Below, piece by piece: positions 6,770 through 13,937 of a stretch of DNA of 14,653 bases; position 1 is the first letter of the stretch, and each line of letters begins with the position of its first letter. This DNA comes from JAQVYB01 sp964490935 (lineage in GTDB: Bacteria > Verrucomicrobiota > Kiritimatiellia > RZYC01), in the NCBI GenBank assembly GCA_964490935.1, contig CAZBEO010000082.1, positions 1 to 14,653 of the forward strand, read 5' to 3'. The position numbers and the translations under genes are program-made. The notes under the pieces are model-generated. The model was given only the letters and a program-made list of their open reading frames with translations, was not told the origin of the DNA and did not search any database.

Positions 6770-9287
6770 CATTCCAAATCGCCGTGCATCGGATATCACG
6801 CGAGGACGATCCGATGCGCAATTCAAACGCCCCGGGTTCCACCACCCACGTCTTCTTTTCCGGATGCCAGAAGGCAAATGACCGCTCATTCAGCCGAAAC
6901 GTCACCGTTTGTTTTTTCCCCGGCTTCAAGAATATTTTCTGAAATCCTTTCAACTCCTGCATGGGGCGGTCGACGGTCGATTCCGTATCCCGAATATACA
7001 ATTGTACGGTTTCCGCTCCCGGCACCCGTCCGGTATTAGTGATCTCGACGCTCACCGTTCCCTGCTCCGAATTCATCACCGGGGCACCGTATTCAAAGGT
7101 GGTATAAGACAGGCCGTGACCAAAGGGAAACAGCGGTTCAACGTCCCGTGTATCATAATGCCGGTAGCCCACATAAAGGCCTTCTGCGTAGCCCACCGTC
7201 CCATCTTTTCCGGTGCCGGGATAGTGCCCGAAGGACGGATTGTCCTCCAGGTGGCGCGGCAACGTCATGGGCAGCTTACCGGATGGGTTGACCTTGCCGA
7301 AGAGCATGTTGGCCAGCGCGCTGCCGCCCTCCTGGCCCGGGTACCAGGCCATCAGGACCGCCCGAACATCGTCAATCCAGCCGGTCATATCGATGGGCGT
7401 ACCGCCAACCAGCACCACGACCGTGTTGGAATTGACGGCGGAAACCGCCCGAATCAACGCCTCCTGGTCATCGGGAAGCAACATGGAATCCTTGTCGCGC
7501 CCCTCCCCTTCATCTGCTGCAGTAAGACCGACACACAGCACAACGGCATCGCTCTCTGCTGCCAGATTCACCGCATCCTGCACGGCACGTCCCGTACGCT
7601 GACAGCAAAGGAATATCTGTGCATCACCCAGCGCTTCGTAGTATTCCGCCCGAAAGGCATATCTCCGACCAGCCTCCAGAAAACGCTTCGCCGTTTTGCA
7701 TTCCGGCCCGTGATCCCACCAAAAATCGATCACCAATTCATTGTCCAGAAACAGCCGACTTCCATCGTCACTGCGTAACGACAAATCATATTCACCGCTC
7801 TCCTCCGGCACCAACCAACCCGTCCAGCGGGCGGAAAAATTATCCGTCGGGACGAGCGGATCGGGACTGCCCGGCCCCCAGTTTGCGGCAAGGGTATCCT
7901 CGATGCGCGTCACCACCGGATCACCAGCCAGTTCGCGATTATCAAAATACTCCGCAAGCAGACCCCGTTCTTCCGAATGCCCGTCGGGCGGCACAAACCA
8001 GGCCGGCGAAACAGGAGGATAATCGCAGGGAATCGTCATGCCCGGCGCATAATCAACCTGTACGTCCTCCCCGCAACAGGCGCGCAGACCGTCCAACGGG
8101 CTGATCATATAAAACGGTTCCACCGTCGAACTTCCTCCGCCACCGACGCGCCCTGTAGACGCGTGCGGGCCAATCACCGCTAGCCGTTTCACAGCTCCCT
8201 TCAGCGGCAGGACCCCCTCCTCGTTTTTCAGAAGCGTAATGGACTCTTCCGCCACGCGCCGCGCAAGCACCCGGTGTTCCGGCGTATCCAACGCGCCCGG
8301 GCGGTTGCTATTATCAGGATTATCCAATCCCATCAGAAAGAGTACGCGCAGAATGCGACGTACCATGCCATCGATTTTTTCTTCCGGAACGCGCCCGGAC
8401 TGCACCGCCTCCAACAGCTTGCCGTGACCGAACCATTCCCCTTCGCCGGGCATCTCCAAATCAAGCCCATGCAGGGCGAACTCCTCCGTACCGTGCACTG
8501 CGCCCCAATCCGAAACCACCAGCCCGCGAAAGCCCCATTCCTCCTTCAACACCTCGTCCAGCAAATGACCGTTCGCACAGCAATAGGTGCCGTTGAGCCG
8601 GTTATAGGCCCCCATGATCGTCCAGGTATCGGCCTCCTTTACGGCCCGCTCAAAGGCGGGCCAATAAATTTCACGCAGCGCCCGCTCGCTGACCTCCGCG
8701 CTGATGGTCATGCGGTCGCACTCCTGGTTGTTCGCTGCAAAATGCTTGGTAGAAGTGCCGACGCCCTCCCCCTGAACACCTTTAACATACCCTACCGCCA
8801 ATGCTCCCGACAAATAGGGATCTTCAGAAAAACTCTCGAAGTTCCGTCCTCCCAGCGGAGTGCGGTGAATATTGATGCAGGGGCCCAGAATAACATTCCG
8901 TCCCTTCGCCAGGGTTTCCTGTGCCAACGCCCGCCCCACTTCCTGTAGCAACGCCGGATTCCATGTGGCACCCATGCCCACACCGGTCGGAAAACAGGTC
9001 GCCCTTCCCTCGCGCACGCCATGCGGCCCATCACACATCTTCAACGAGGGAATGCCCAGCCGTTCAATCTCCCGCGTCTCAAAATACCCCCCGCCATGCA
9101 CCAGGCCCACTTTTTCTTCCAGCGTCATGCGCTGAAGAATATCGCTGATTTTTTCTTCCATGATCGTGTCCTTCTTTGAGTTTTCGGAAAAGGATTGGCC
9201 ATACCCCGGTATCACAACGAACAGAAACAACACCCCACAGCAGGCCAGCCGCTGAAGCGCTGAATGAATCAAAGTTTTCTTAAACAT
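6732..9287 (-). CDS. Secreted GH3 family beta-glucosidase-like enzyme with PA14 insert
   Basis: The 851-residue enzyme probably releases sugars from the non-reducing ends of beta-glycosides; the specificity (glucose, xylose or other) is not settled. A signal peptide covers about residues 1-31 (h-region LACCGVLFLFVVIPGYG). The GH3 N-terminal domain follows (47-320), with KHFAANNQE (181-189) and the nucleophile D260 in VVSDWGAVH. The second GH3 domain starts at about 336 and is interrupted by a PA14 domain (about 440-565, GLLAEYFDN to AQIFLCCQR), as in PA14-bearing beta-glucosidases. DEGEGRDKD (592-600) probably carries the acid/base glutamate. A fibronectin-III-like domain ends the protein (about 740-835). 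Residues 841-851 (SSLSGFGPPGC) are encoded by repeat R3. A second in-frame ATG at 9161 has a much better ribosome site. Confidence 0.95.
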   Translation of the reverse strand: MFKKTLIHSALQRLACCGVLFLFVVIPGYGQSFSENSKKDTIMEEKISDILQRMTLEEKVGLVHGGGYFETREIERLGIPSLKMCDGPHGVREGRATCFPTGVGMGATWNPALLQEVGRALAQETLAKGRNVILGPCINIHRTPLGGRNFESFSEDPYLSGALAVGYVKGVQGEGVGTSTKHFAANNQECDRMTISAEVSERALREIYWPAFERAVKEADTWTIMGAYNRLNGTYCCANGHLLDEVLKEEWGFRGLVVSDWGAVHGTEEFALHGLDLEMPGEGEWFGHGKLLEAVQSGRVPEEKIDGMVRRILRVLFLMGLDNPDNSNRPGALDTPEHRVLARRVAEESITLLKNEEGVLPLKGAVKRLAVIGPHASTGRVGGGGSSTVEPFYMISPLDGLRACCGEDVQVDYAPGMTIPCDYPPVSPAWFVPPDGHSEERGLLAEYFDNRELAGDPVVTRIEDTLAANWGPGSPDPLVPTDNFSARWTGWLVPEESGEYDLSLRSDDGSRLFLDNELVIDFWWDHGPECKTAKRFLEAGRRYAFRAEYYEALGDAQIFLCCQRTGRAVQDAVNLAAESDAVVLCVGLTAADEGEGRDKDSMLLPDDQEALIRAVSAVNSNTVVVLVGGTPIDMTGWIDDVRAVLMAWYPGQEGGSALANMLFGKVNPSGKLPMTLPRHLEDNPSFGHYPGTGKDGTVGYAEGLYVGYRHYDTRDVEPLFPFGHGLSYTTFEYGAPVMNSEQGTVSVEITNTGRVPGAETVQLYIRDTESTVDRPMQELKGFQKIFLKPGKKQTVTFRLNERSFAFWHPEKKTWVVEPGAFELRIGSSSRDIRCTAIWNASSLSGFGPPGC
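9169..9173 (-). promoter_or_regulatory. Strong internal ribosome-binding site at GH3 codon 43
   Basis: On the minus strand AAGGA lies seven bases before an in-frame ATG (9161-9159, residue M43), ahead of MEEKISDILQRMTLEEKV, where the catalytic domain begins. The upstream ATG at 9287 has only a weak GAGAG-like site. Initiation here would give a protein without the signal peptide. The upstream start is kept because the preceding residues form a convincing signal peptide. Confidence 0.5.
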
Positions 9288-9352
9288 GACGGTGGTCTCT
9301 CGTTTTCAACCGATTGCAAAAATCAAAATGGAATCGTTTACAGTCATGTTGA

Positions 9353-9381
9353 TATCTAGTTCTGCGCGTTCGCCTTGTCAA
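9353..9381 (-). promoter_or_regulatory. Putative sigma-70 promoter of the GH3 gene
   Basis: On the minus strand a perfect TTGACA (9381-9376) is followed after 17 bases by TAGATA (9358-9353), a weak -10. Just downstream, TGTAAACGATT (9342-9332) resembles half of a LacI-family operator and would lie just after the start site. The -35 is strong and the -10 is poor, so the call is tentative. Confidence 0.35.
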
Positions 9382-9482
9382 GGCCATCCCGATGGGAGAA
9401 AATTTCCTTTGACCCCGAACACGAGCAACAGTACTATGTGCCGCGAAAACCGGACTTTAGCATCTGAGATCAGGAGCAGATT

Positions 9483-10313
9483 ATGGACGAAAATACGGAG
9501 CAACCAAAGGATTCTGCCAACACCGTTCCGCCAACGATCCGGTTGACACCGGCTACGGGAACTCCCTCTTCCGCCGTACCGCCAAAAATCAAGCTCCAAC
9601 CCGCCACCTCTTCTTTCACCAAAGCGTTTGAACCAACCGATGCGGCACGCGAGAAAAAAGAAACCTCCCGTGTGAATCTGCCTCCGATTGCGGATCGACG
9701 TCCGGACACGGTGACCGTACCACCGATCAAATTGCCCGCATCCGAGTCTACCGTTGACGCGCAAAAGCAGAGCGACGCAGTAAAATCCATTCGGATCAAA
9801 CGTCCGGGCACCGCTGTCCTGCGTCCTCCCACGGTGGAATCCAAAAAAGCTACCTCCCGCGTGGACATTCAGGAAGCGCTGGCTGGCTCTGGCACGAGCG
9901 TTCAACAGCCAAAAACCATCCGTTTAAAACGCCCAGGCACCACGATTATAGAAAAGTCCCAGCAACCAATGCCTGAAACCACTACGGCGTTTCGGATTGA
10001 GGAAGCCAAAAAGAGCGAAACCTCACGCATTGAGCTGCCGTCCGAAGCCTCCGTGGAAATGCCGCGCCGCCGAAAAACAGTGCAGATTAAACGGTCGACC
10101 GGCGGGTCCTCCACGCGCGTGATGAACACCGGAGCAACGGCCACCTCTTCTGCTCTTTCAGAGGAGACCTTCATCACCTTTAAGGCCGAAGAAGAATCGA
10201 CGGTAGTGTTTTCCGTGGTCGGTCTGGCGGCGGCTATCGTAACTTGCATTCTGCTTTACGTACTAGCCGCCCAAACCATTCTGCCGGCCCTTCCTTGGCC
10301 CGGAAAAATCTAA
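9483..10313 (+). CDS. Repetitive, probably tail-anchored membrane protein of unknown function
   Basis: I do not recognise this 276-residue protein. Residues 1-230 are low-complexity and probably disordered, rich in Pro, Thr, Ser, Lys and Arg. Two short motifs alternate. Motif A is KTIRLKRPGT-like, at 17-25, 34-42, 80-87, 101-110, 144-153 and 198-207. Motif B is ETSRVNLP-like, at 60-67, 123-130 and 179-186. One hydrophobic segment near the C-terminus (about 240-262, VVFSVVGLAAAIVTCILLYV) leaves only some 14 residues after it, and there is no N-terminal signal peptide. This suggests a tail-anchored protein with a cytoplasmic basic/acidic tether. AGGAG at 9472-9476 fixes the start. It is divergent from GH3 and convergent with the peptidase gene. 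A scaffold or secretion-system accessory role is possible but unsupported. Confidence 0.85.
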   Translation: MDENTEQPKDSANTVPPTIRLTPATGTPSSAVPPKIKLQPATSSFTKAFEPTDAAREKKETSRVNLPPIADRRPDTVTVPPIKLPASESTVDAQKQSDAVKSIRIKRPGTAVLRPPTVESKKATSRVDIQEALAGSGTSVQQPKTIRLKRPGTTIIEKSQQPMPETTTAFRIEEAKKSETSRIELPSEASVEMPRRRKTVQIKRSTGGSSTRVMNTGATATSSALSEETFITFKAEEESTVVFSVVGLAAAIVTCILLYVLAAQTILPALPWPGKI

Positions 10314-10433
10314 CAAACCTTCGGGCTTAAGTTTTTTGGATACCATTCGAAAGAAAAGCATCCCTCGCGGGCGACCTTGACACTGCGGCCAGCCAAATTC
10401 ACCCATTGGGAACGAAATGCGGCGTTTGCTGGC

Positions 10434-10458
10434 GGCTCGCGGTGACGCTCGCCCTCCA
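10434..10458 (-). repeat. Interspersed TGGAGGGCGAGCGTC repeat, copy 1
   Basis: The reverse complement of this 25-base stretch matches 12131-12155 with one difference. It starts TGGAGGGCGAGCGTC and ends CCGCGAGCC. The two copies are 1.7 kb apart on opposite strands, and both are non-coding. Confidence 0.7.
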
Positions 10459-10496
10459 ATGACGCCTTCCCGGGTGCGCCCGTAGCCTCGCAGAAA

Positions 10497-10562
10497 ATCA
10501 CGGACTGGAAGTCCATGCTACATAAGCGAATCACGGTCTGGGAGTCCTCGCTGCATTAGGCG
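10497..10562. repeat. Two tandem 33-bp REP-like units
   Basis: Unit A begins ATCACGGACTGGAAGTCCAT (10497) and unit B begins ATCACGGTCTGGGAGTCCTC (10530), each followed by GCTRCATWAG. The core is palindromic (GGACT, GGA, AGTCC in unit A). A third copy lies at 6635-6660. Both sites directly precede a double-hairpin element. Confidence 0.7.
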
Positions 10563-10587
10563 GTTATTTCGGCGCTTCCGCTCCATT

Positions 10588-10666
10588 CGATGAGGCCAAG
10601 ACACAACGGCGTACCCGCTGTTGTTGACTAGCAGGCAGGCGGGCCCAAAACCCGCCTGCCTGCTAG
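10588..10666 (-). repeat. Gene-end double-hairpin element, copy R4
   Basis: In gene orientation the first stem is CTAGCAGGCAGGCGGG (10666-10651) perfectly paired over 16 bp with 10643-10628; the loop is 7 bases. The second stem is CAACAGCG with loop GGTA and CGCCGTTG, with one mismatch. The tail GTGTCTTGGCCTCATCGAA follows. The peptidase stop TAG (10665-10663) is the first-arm TAG. Confidence 0.88.
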
Positions 10667-11583
10667 TGAGCGAAGCGCTCGAAATCGCGCACCAGATAGT
10701 TCACATCGCCAATTCGATAGATGTCGCACAGCGCCTGCTCCAGCGGCATCCCAGAGGTCAGCGCCGCCACAAACGCATTCATTTTTTCCGGCGGATATTC
10801 CAGCATGAGAAAGCCCGTAAGATACTTGCTGGTCGTATAGAAAAGTTCGACCTCTTCGTGAGTGCGGGGATAGCCCACCTCCGCCATCATCTCCCGTATG
10901 GGGCACCACTTCTTAAGCGGGCGAAACGGCGCCTTCTTACTCTTCCCTGTGCCCTTGTAAGCCCCATAGCCGAATTCCTCATACCACTGCGCCAAACCCT
11001 CGTTCAGCCACAAGGGCGGCGGGCGCCCATAGAAACGAAACAAAATCACATGCACCATTTCATGCGCCACAATCTCACTGCTCTCATGCCGTGCTCCCGC
11101 GCGCTGCAAAAACATGTCCGGACCATGCACAAATGAAAAAGCCCACTCGCCCAGCCCGGAAATTGTTTCCGTGAATTCATCCCAACGTCGGGCATTGTTA
11201 AAGATGAAAATATGCGAGCGACCCTTGACCCGATCCTCGGTCACGCCCAGTTCCTCCGCCATATAGGCATATAAAAACTCCGCCAGCCGTGCGACATGCC
11301 GGGCAAAATCCTTCCGCTCGTAATGGACCGTAAAATGCTCGGTCTCGGCGTGCCGCCAATTCACCAGACCGGACTCCAAACAGCGCCGTCCCTTATCCGT
11401 CAATGCCGCCACATCCATCTCCTCAGGGGCGGTCTCCTCAAAAGAAAATTCTGCTTTAACCTGTTTTCGAATATTCTCCGCCGTGTTCTGCGCCAAGGCG
11501 GAGACTGGACCCAGCCAGGAAGACATCAGCGCGATCAACACGCCACACAGGAGTAAATCTAAACGACCTCGTTGGGTACTCAT
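10663..11583 (-). CDS. Secreted gluzincin-type metallopeptidase (peptidase MA-like)
   Basis: The 306-residue protein, counted from ATG 11583, begins with a signal peptide (h-region LLLCGVLIALMSSWLG, cleavage probably after VSALA at about residue 31). The zinc site is HEMVH (H174, E175, H178), followed by the glutamate helix LNEGLAQW (E195), the HExxH plus NEG pattern of gluzincins in the peptidase MA/DUF1570 group. Family members are exported and of unknown substrate; proteolysis in the periplasm or outside is the likely role. In-frame starts at 11601 and 11667 also exist. None has a good Shine-Dalgarno, and 11583 gives the cleanest signal peptide. The stop lies inside element R4. A palindrome array lies about 125 bp upstream. 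All zinc ligands are present. Confidence 0.85.
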   Translation of the reverse strand: MSTQRGRLDLLLCGVLIALMSSWLGPVSALAQNTAENIRKQVKAEFSFEETAPEEMDVAALTDKGRRCLESGLVNWRHAETEHFTVHYERKDFARHVARLAEFLYAYMAEELGVTEDRVKGRSHIFIFNNARRWDEFTETISGLGEWAFSFVHGPDMFLQRAGARHESSEIVAHEMVHVILFRFYGRPPPLWLNEGLAQWYEEFGYGAYKGTGKSKKAPFRPLKKWCPIREMMAEVGYPRTHEEVELFYTTSKYLTGFLMLEYPPEKMNAFVAALTSGMPLEQALCDIYRIGDVNYLVRDFERFAH

Positions 11584-11664
11584 GCCGGAAGTTTGCCGCA
11601 TCCCCCCGACAGAAGCAACCCCGCATGTTGAACTCATCGAGTTGAAATCGGGACCGACTTGGAC

Positions 11665-11690
11665 CATCCCCTCCCAATGGACGGCACGGG
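11665..11690 (+). repeat. Interspersed GGACGGC repeat, copy 2 (truncated)
   Basis: CATCCCCTCCCAATGGACGG opens this copy, matching the starts of the copies at 11987 and 12176. After about 26 bases similarity ends, and the palindrome array begins within 20 bases. It looks like a truncated copy joined to the array. Confidence 0.55.
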
Positions 11691-11701
11691 GCCCTCAGGG
11701 C

Positions 11702-11783
11702 ATTTTTTCCAATCATTGGAAACTTTCTCCCCGATTTTTCCAATCATTGGAAAAAAACAAAGACGATTTTCCAACCGTTGGAA
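11702..11783. repeat. Array of three 15-bp palindromes at 31-bp period (array 2)
   Basis: Palindromes lie at 11707-11721, 11738-11752 and 11769-11783. The first two are TTCCAATCATTGGAA, identical to array 1. The third is TTCCAACCGTTGGAA, where both arms have changed so symmetry is retained. Spacing is again exactly 31 bp. As in array 1, the variant unit is last and T-runs precede each palindrome. The array lies upstream of the minus-strand peptidase gene, opposite in orientation relative to the gene compared with array 1. No sigma-54 promoter was found near it. Confidence 0.9.
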
Positions 11784-11892
11784 GATTTTAAACGTAAGGG
11801 TCCGGGGAATGACCCCACCTCCTGCGCGTTGTTCTTGCGTAGCCGTCTGCTCGCCAAGTGGACGGAGGTCAGGTATCACCGCACAAAAAATC

Positions 11893-11915
11893 CGTGGCGC
11901 TCGGAGAGCACCACG
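11893..11915. repeat. REP-like hairpin
   Basis: CGTGGCGCTC (11893-11902) pairs with GAGCACCACG (11906-11915) around loop GGA, with one mismatch. The design (short stem, GGA loop, then CTACC) resembles the REP-like units at 6635 and 10497. Confidence 0.6.
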
Positions 11916-11986
11916 CTACCAACGCGGTCGTTTCCACTCGTGGACGACACATGCCTCATGCGCCTTTCACCGTGACGCGATCCATT

Positions 11987-12030
11987 GCATCCCCCTCCCT
12001 TGGACGGCATGCGGCCTCGCGTGCCTCGGC
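11987..12030 (+). repeat. Interspersed GGACGGC repeat, copy 3
   Basis: GCATCCCCCTCCCTTGGACG starts the copy, followed by GCATGCGGCCTCGCGTGCCT. Together with copy 4, whose start is 189-190 bp downstream, it forms a degenerate long tandem repeat. Similarity weakens beyond the core, but a CCGGARTNACNCCAC-like end recurs at about 12073 and 12262. Confidence 0.6.
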
Positions 12031-12130
12031 GTCAAAGCCAGGCACCCGCCAGTCCCTCGAAACATCCCTACACCGGAGTAACTCCACACGCCCAAGGCGT
12101 CGGAGCCCGACGCCCTCCACCTTTTGTCCC

Positions 12131-12155
12131 TGGAGGGCGAGCGTCTCCGCGAGCC
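12131..12155 (+). repeat. Interspersed TGGAGGGCGAGCGTC repeat, copy 2
   Basis: This is the plus-strand partner of the copy at 10434-10458 (one mismatch in 25). A few bases upstream, 12095-12119 is a palindromic stretch whose reverse complement recurs exactly at 6432-6456. Confidence 0.7.
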
Positions 12156-12175
12156 ATTGGGTGCAAGCGCCCAAC

Positions 12176-12230
12176 GCATCCCCTACACTCTGGACGGCGC
12201 GCGGCCTCGCGTGCCTCGCGCGTTAAAACC
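12176..12230 (+). repeat. Interspersed GGACGGCGCGCGG repeat, copy 4
   Basis: GCATCCCCTACACTCTGGAC opens the copy, followed by GGCGCGCGGCCTCGCGTGCC. It is the closest match to the minus-strand copy at 6501-6534. Confidence 0.65.
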
Positions 12231-12329
12231 GAAACCCCCAGCCGTCAAAGCATCCTATCACGCCGGAATGTCACCACCTGTTTACGCCGCCTAAATCCAC
12301 CTCCATGCCCAAAACAAAACTTAATAATC

Positions 12330-12476
12330 AGGGGTGACTAAAGCTGGTACTCTGACCCCGATCCCCTATTTGTCATTTCTTAAGGGCTGCTGGATGTCTA
12401 TTCTGCCGTCGAGCAGCACAACGACAAGACCTGACCTCTTGTTTTTGAGTTCAATCGACTTGCCTTCGCCGATCCA
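12330..12476 (-). pseudogene. Possible insertion-sequence (transposase 3' end) remnant
   Basis: On the minus strand, directly after the GH130 stop TGA and in the same frame, an open stretch encodes WIGEGKSIELKNKRSGLVVV and then LLDGRIDIQQPLRNDK before TAG (12365-12363). It resembles the basic C-terminal end of some IS transposases and is not typical of a GH130 end. It is followed by GGGGTCAGAGTACC, a sequence often seen at IS or RAYT ends, closed 29 bases later by CACCCC. There is no start codon. The family cannot be named, so the call is tentative. Confidence 0.35.
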
Positions 12477-13934
12477 TCATGTTTTGACGGGCCGCATGCA
12501 GTTTATCAGGTCTTTAATGCCCACTGTTGCAATACTGGAATGGATGTCGGACATAGCATAAGGTATGATTAGTTCCTTGTTGTGAATGATGGCGCCACAT
12601 GTGTACACCACATTGGGAACGTAGCCTTCGCGCTCTTCTTCGTGTGGCGTAAGGAGCGGGGTTTCGAGGTGTGCAATGATTTTGGCCGGGTTGTCTAAAT
12701 CCAGTAACATGGCCCCTATGGAGTATTGGCGCATGGGTCCGACACCGTGGGTAAGCACCAACCAGCCAGCCTCGGTTTCCAGCGGTGATCCGCAGTTACC
12801 AATTTGGATAAATTCCCATGGCCGGGTTGGCTCCTGAATCATTTCGGATTCTTGCCAGAAGTGCAGGTGCTCGGAAAACATGAGGTAGTTGTTTTCACCA
12901 TCTTGTCGCGAGAGCATGGCATAGCGACCGTTTATTTTACGTGGGAAGAGTGCCATTCCTTTGTTTTGAATTGCTTCCCCGTTGAGTGTACTCACGTTGA
13001 AGGTTACGAAGTCTCGGGTTTCGATTAGTTGGGGAAGAATGCTGAACCCATTATATGCCGTGTAGGTGGCATAATAGATCACTTGATTGTTGTCGTCTGT
13101 GAAGCGTACGAAGCGTGCATCCTCGATGCCTCTGCTTTCACTTTTCGAGGCAGGAAAGATGACACGTTCCGAGATCGGGTATTCGGCGCGAAAGGTGGAT
13201 TCATAGTTAGACTCTGCCAGCCAGTCAATATGCGAAATGGCTTCGGTTTGTTGTGGTGAGGGAGTGATATATTCTGAACGGAATTTTTCTATAAAGTTCT
13301 TAAGGTCCTTGTAGGTAAAAAAATCAGGAAGTTGATTAAGAACCCAGGCGGTGGTCTCGTTACTAGCACCCATTTCGTTGAGTTTCAGCTCGAAGAGATG
13401 GCGGTCGTAGTTGGGATCGAGGCGTGGCGCAGGCGTTTCAACATACGCACTGACGGGGTCGAAGAGTACCACGTTTTCCTTGTTGAGAATTCCGCTACGG
13501 AAGACAATGGAAGAAATGTGTCCTTCACCGGTTGCTCGTAAACTGAGAATGAAGCGAAGTTCGCCTGGGTTTACCCCGTCTTGGTTCGGATGGGGGATAA
13601 TCGACGGATTGAACAAGGCGGCCGATTCGATAGAATATTCTTTAGTGAAATAGGCGCCGATCAGGGTTTTCTTGGTATCGCTAAGCGGAGTGTCTGATGG
13701 TAGATATTCCTCTACTTGAATGAAGTGACGGAGGAAAATATTGTTGATATCGCGATGGCGTTCCGCAAAATCGACCATCACTTGTTCTAGCAGGTTTGTT
13801 GCAGAATCTTCAGATAGCGTGACGATGCGTTGGATAATTCTTGCGATACGGTCCGGATTGTCCGGCAGATGTCGTTGGGCAATGACGCGCTTCGGATCGC
13901 CTGAGAGTTTTATTTTTTTGCGTTTGATTTTCAT
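12477..13934 (-). CDS. GH130-family mannoside phosphorylase/hydrolase-like protein
   Basis: The 485-residue protein has the five-bladed beta-propeller hallmarks of GH130, whose members phosphorolyse or hydrolyse beta-mannosides. Seen are GIEDARF (269-275; D272 is the likely proton donor, in the EDPR-like motif with Ala in place of Pro), GNCGSPLETEAGWLVLTHGV (379-398) and NVVYTCGAI (441-449). An N-terminal region of about 240 residues precedes the first conserved propeller motif, longer than in classical mannosylglucose phosphorylases. There is no signal peptide, so it acts in the cytoplasm. It follows the GT4 gene by three bases, with GGAG of its ribosome site inside the end of that gene, so the two are co-translated. 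Whether it uses phosphate or water cannot be decided here. GC content is lower than in the genes to the left. Confidence 0.85.
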   Translation of the reverse strand: MKIKRKKIKLSGDPKRVIAQRHLPDNPDRIARIIQRIVTLSEDSATNLLEQVMVDFAERHRDINNIFLRHFIQVEEYLPSDTPLSDTKKTLIGAYFTKEYSIESAALFNPSIIPHPNQDGVNPGELRFILSLRATGEGHISSIVFRSGILNKENVVLFDPVSAYVETPAPRLDPNYDRHLFELKLNEMGASNETTAWVLNQLPDFFTYKDLKNFIEKFRSEYITPSPQQTEAISHIDWLAESNYESTFRAEYPISERVIFPASKSESRGIEDARFVRFTDDNNQVIYYATYTAYNGFSILPQLIETRDFVTFNVSTLNGEAIQNKGMALFPRKINGRYAMLSRQDGENNYLMFSEHLHFWQESEMIQEPTRPWEFIQIGNCGSPLETEAGWLVLTHGVGPMRQYSIGAMLLDLDNPAKIIAHLETPLLTPHEEEREGYVPNVVYTCGAIIHNKELIIPYAMSDIHSSIATVGIKDLINCMRPVKT

Positions 13935-13937
13935 TCT

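Larger units (their letters stand above)
10314..10662. other. Repeat-filled intergenic region between convergent genes
   Basis: No gene is supported in these 349 bases. They contain a minus-strand copy of the TGGAGGGCGAGCGTC repeat (10434-10458), two tandem 33-bp REP-like units (10497-10562), and the distal part of R4 (10588 onward). No convincing terminator for the upstream repetitive-protein gene was found; a T-run at about 10331-10336 is not preceded by a good stem. Confidence 0.75.
11584..12476. other. About 0.9 kb of non-coding, repeat-rich DNA
   Basis: I see no credible gene. The open frames present have repeat-derived composition, no family motifs and no ribosome sites. The stretch holds palindrome array 2, three copies of the GGACGGC repeat, a REP-like hairpin at 11893-11915, a TGGAGGGCGAGCGTC copy at 12131-12155, a palindrome at 12095-12119 and a possible insertion-sequence remnant at 12330-12476. 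Confidence 0.8.

Noticed and set aside
6909..7778. Plus-strand frame of 289 codons opposite GH3
   Set aside because: It lies wholly opposite the GH3 catalytic and PA14 region, with no family features.
8274..8948. Plus-strand frame of 224 codons opposite GH3
   Set aside because: It is the antisense of the conserved GH3 N-terminal domain. The conservation belongs to the minus strand.
10621..11136. Plus-strand frame of 171 codons opposite the peptidase gene
   Set aside because: It is antisense to the zinc-site region and starts inside repeat R4.
11659..12341. Several short open frames in the repeat-rich region
   Set aside because: They translate palindromes and GC-rich repeats, have no ribosome sites or motifs, and overlap one another on both strands.
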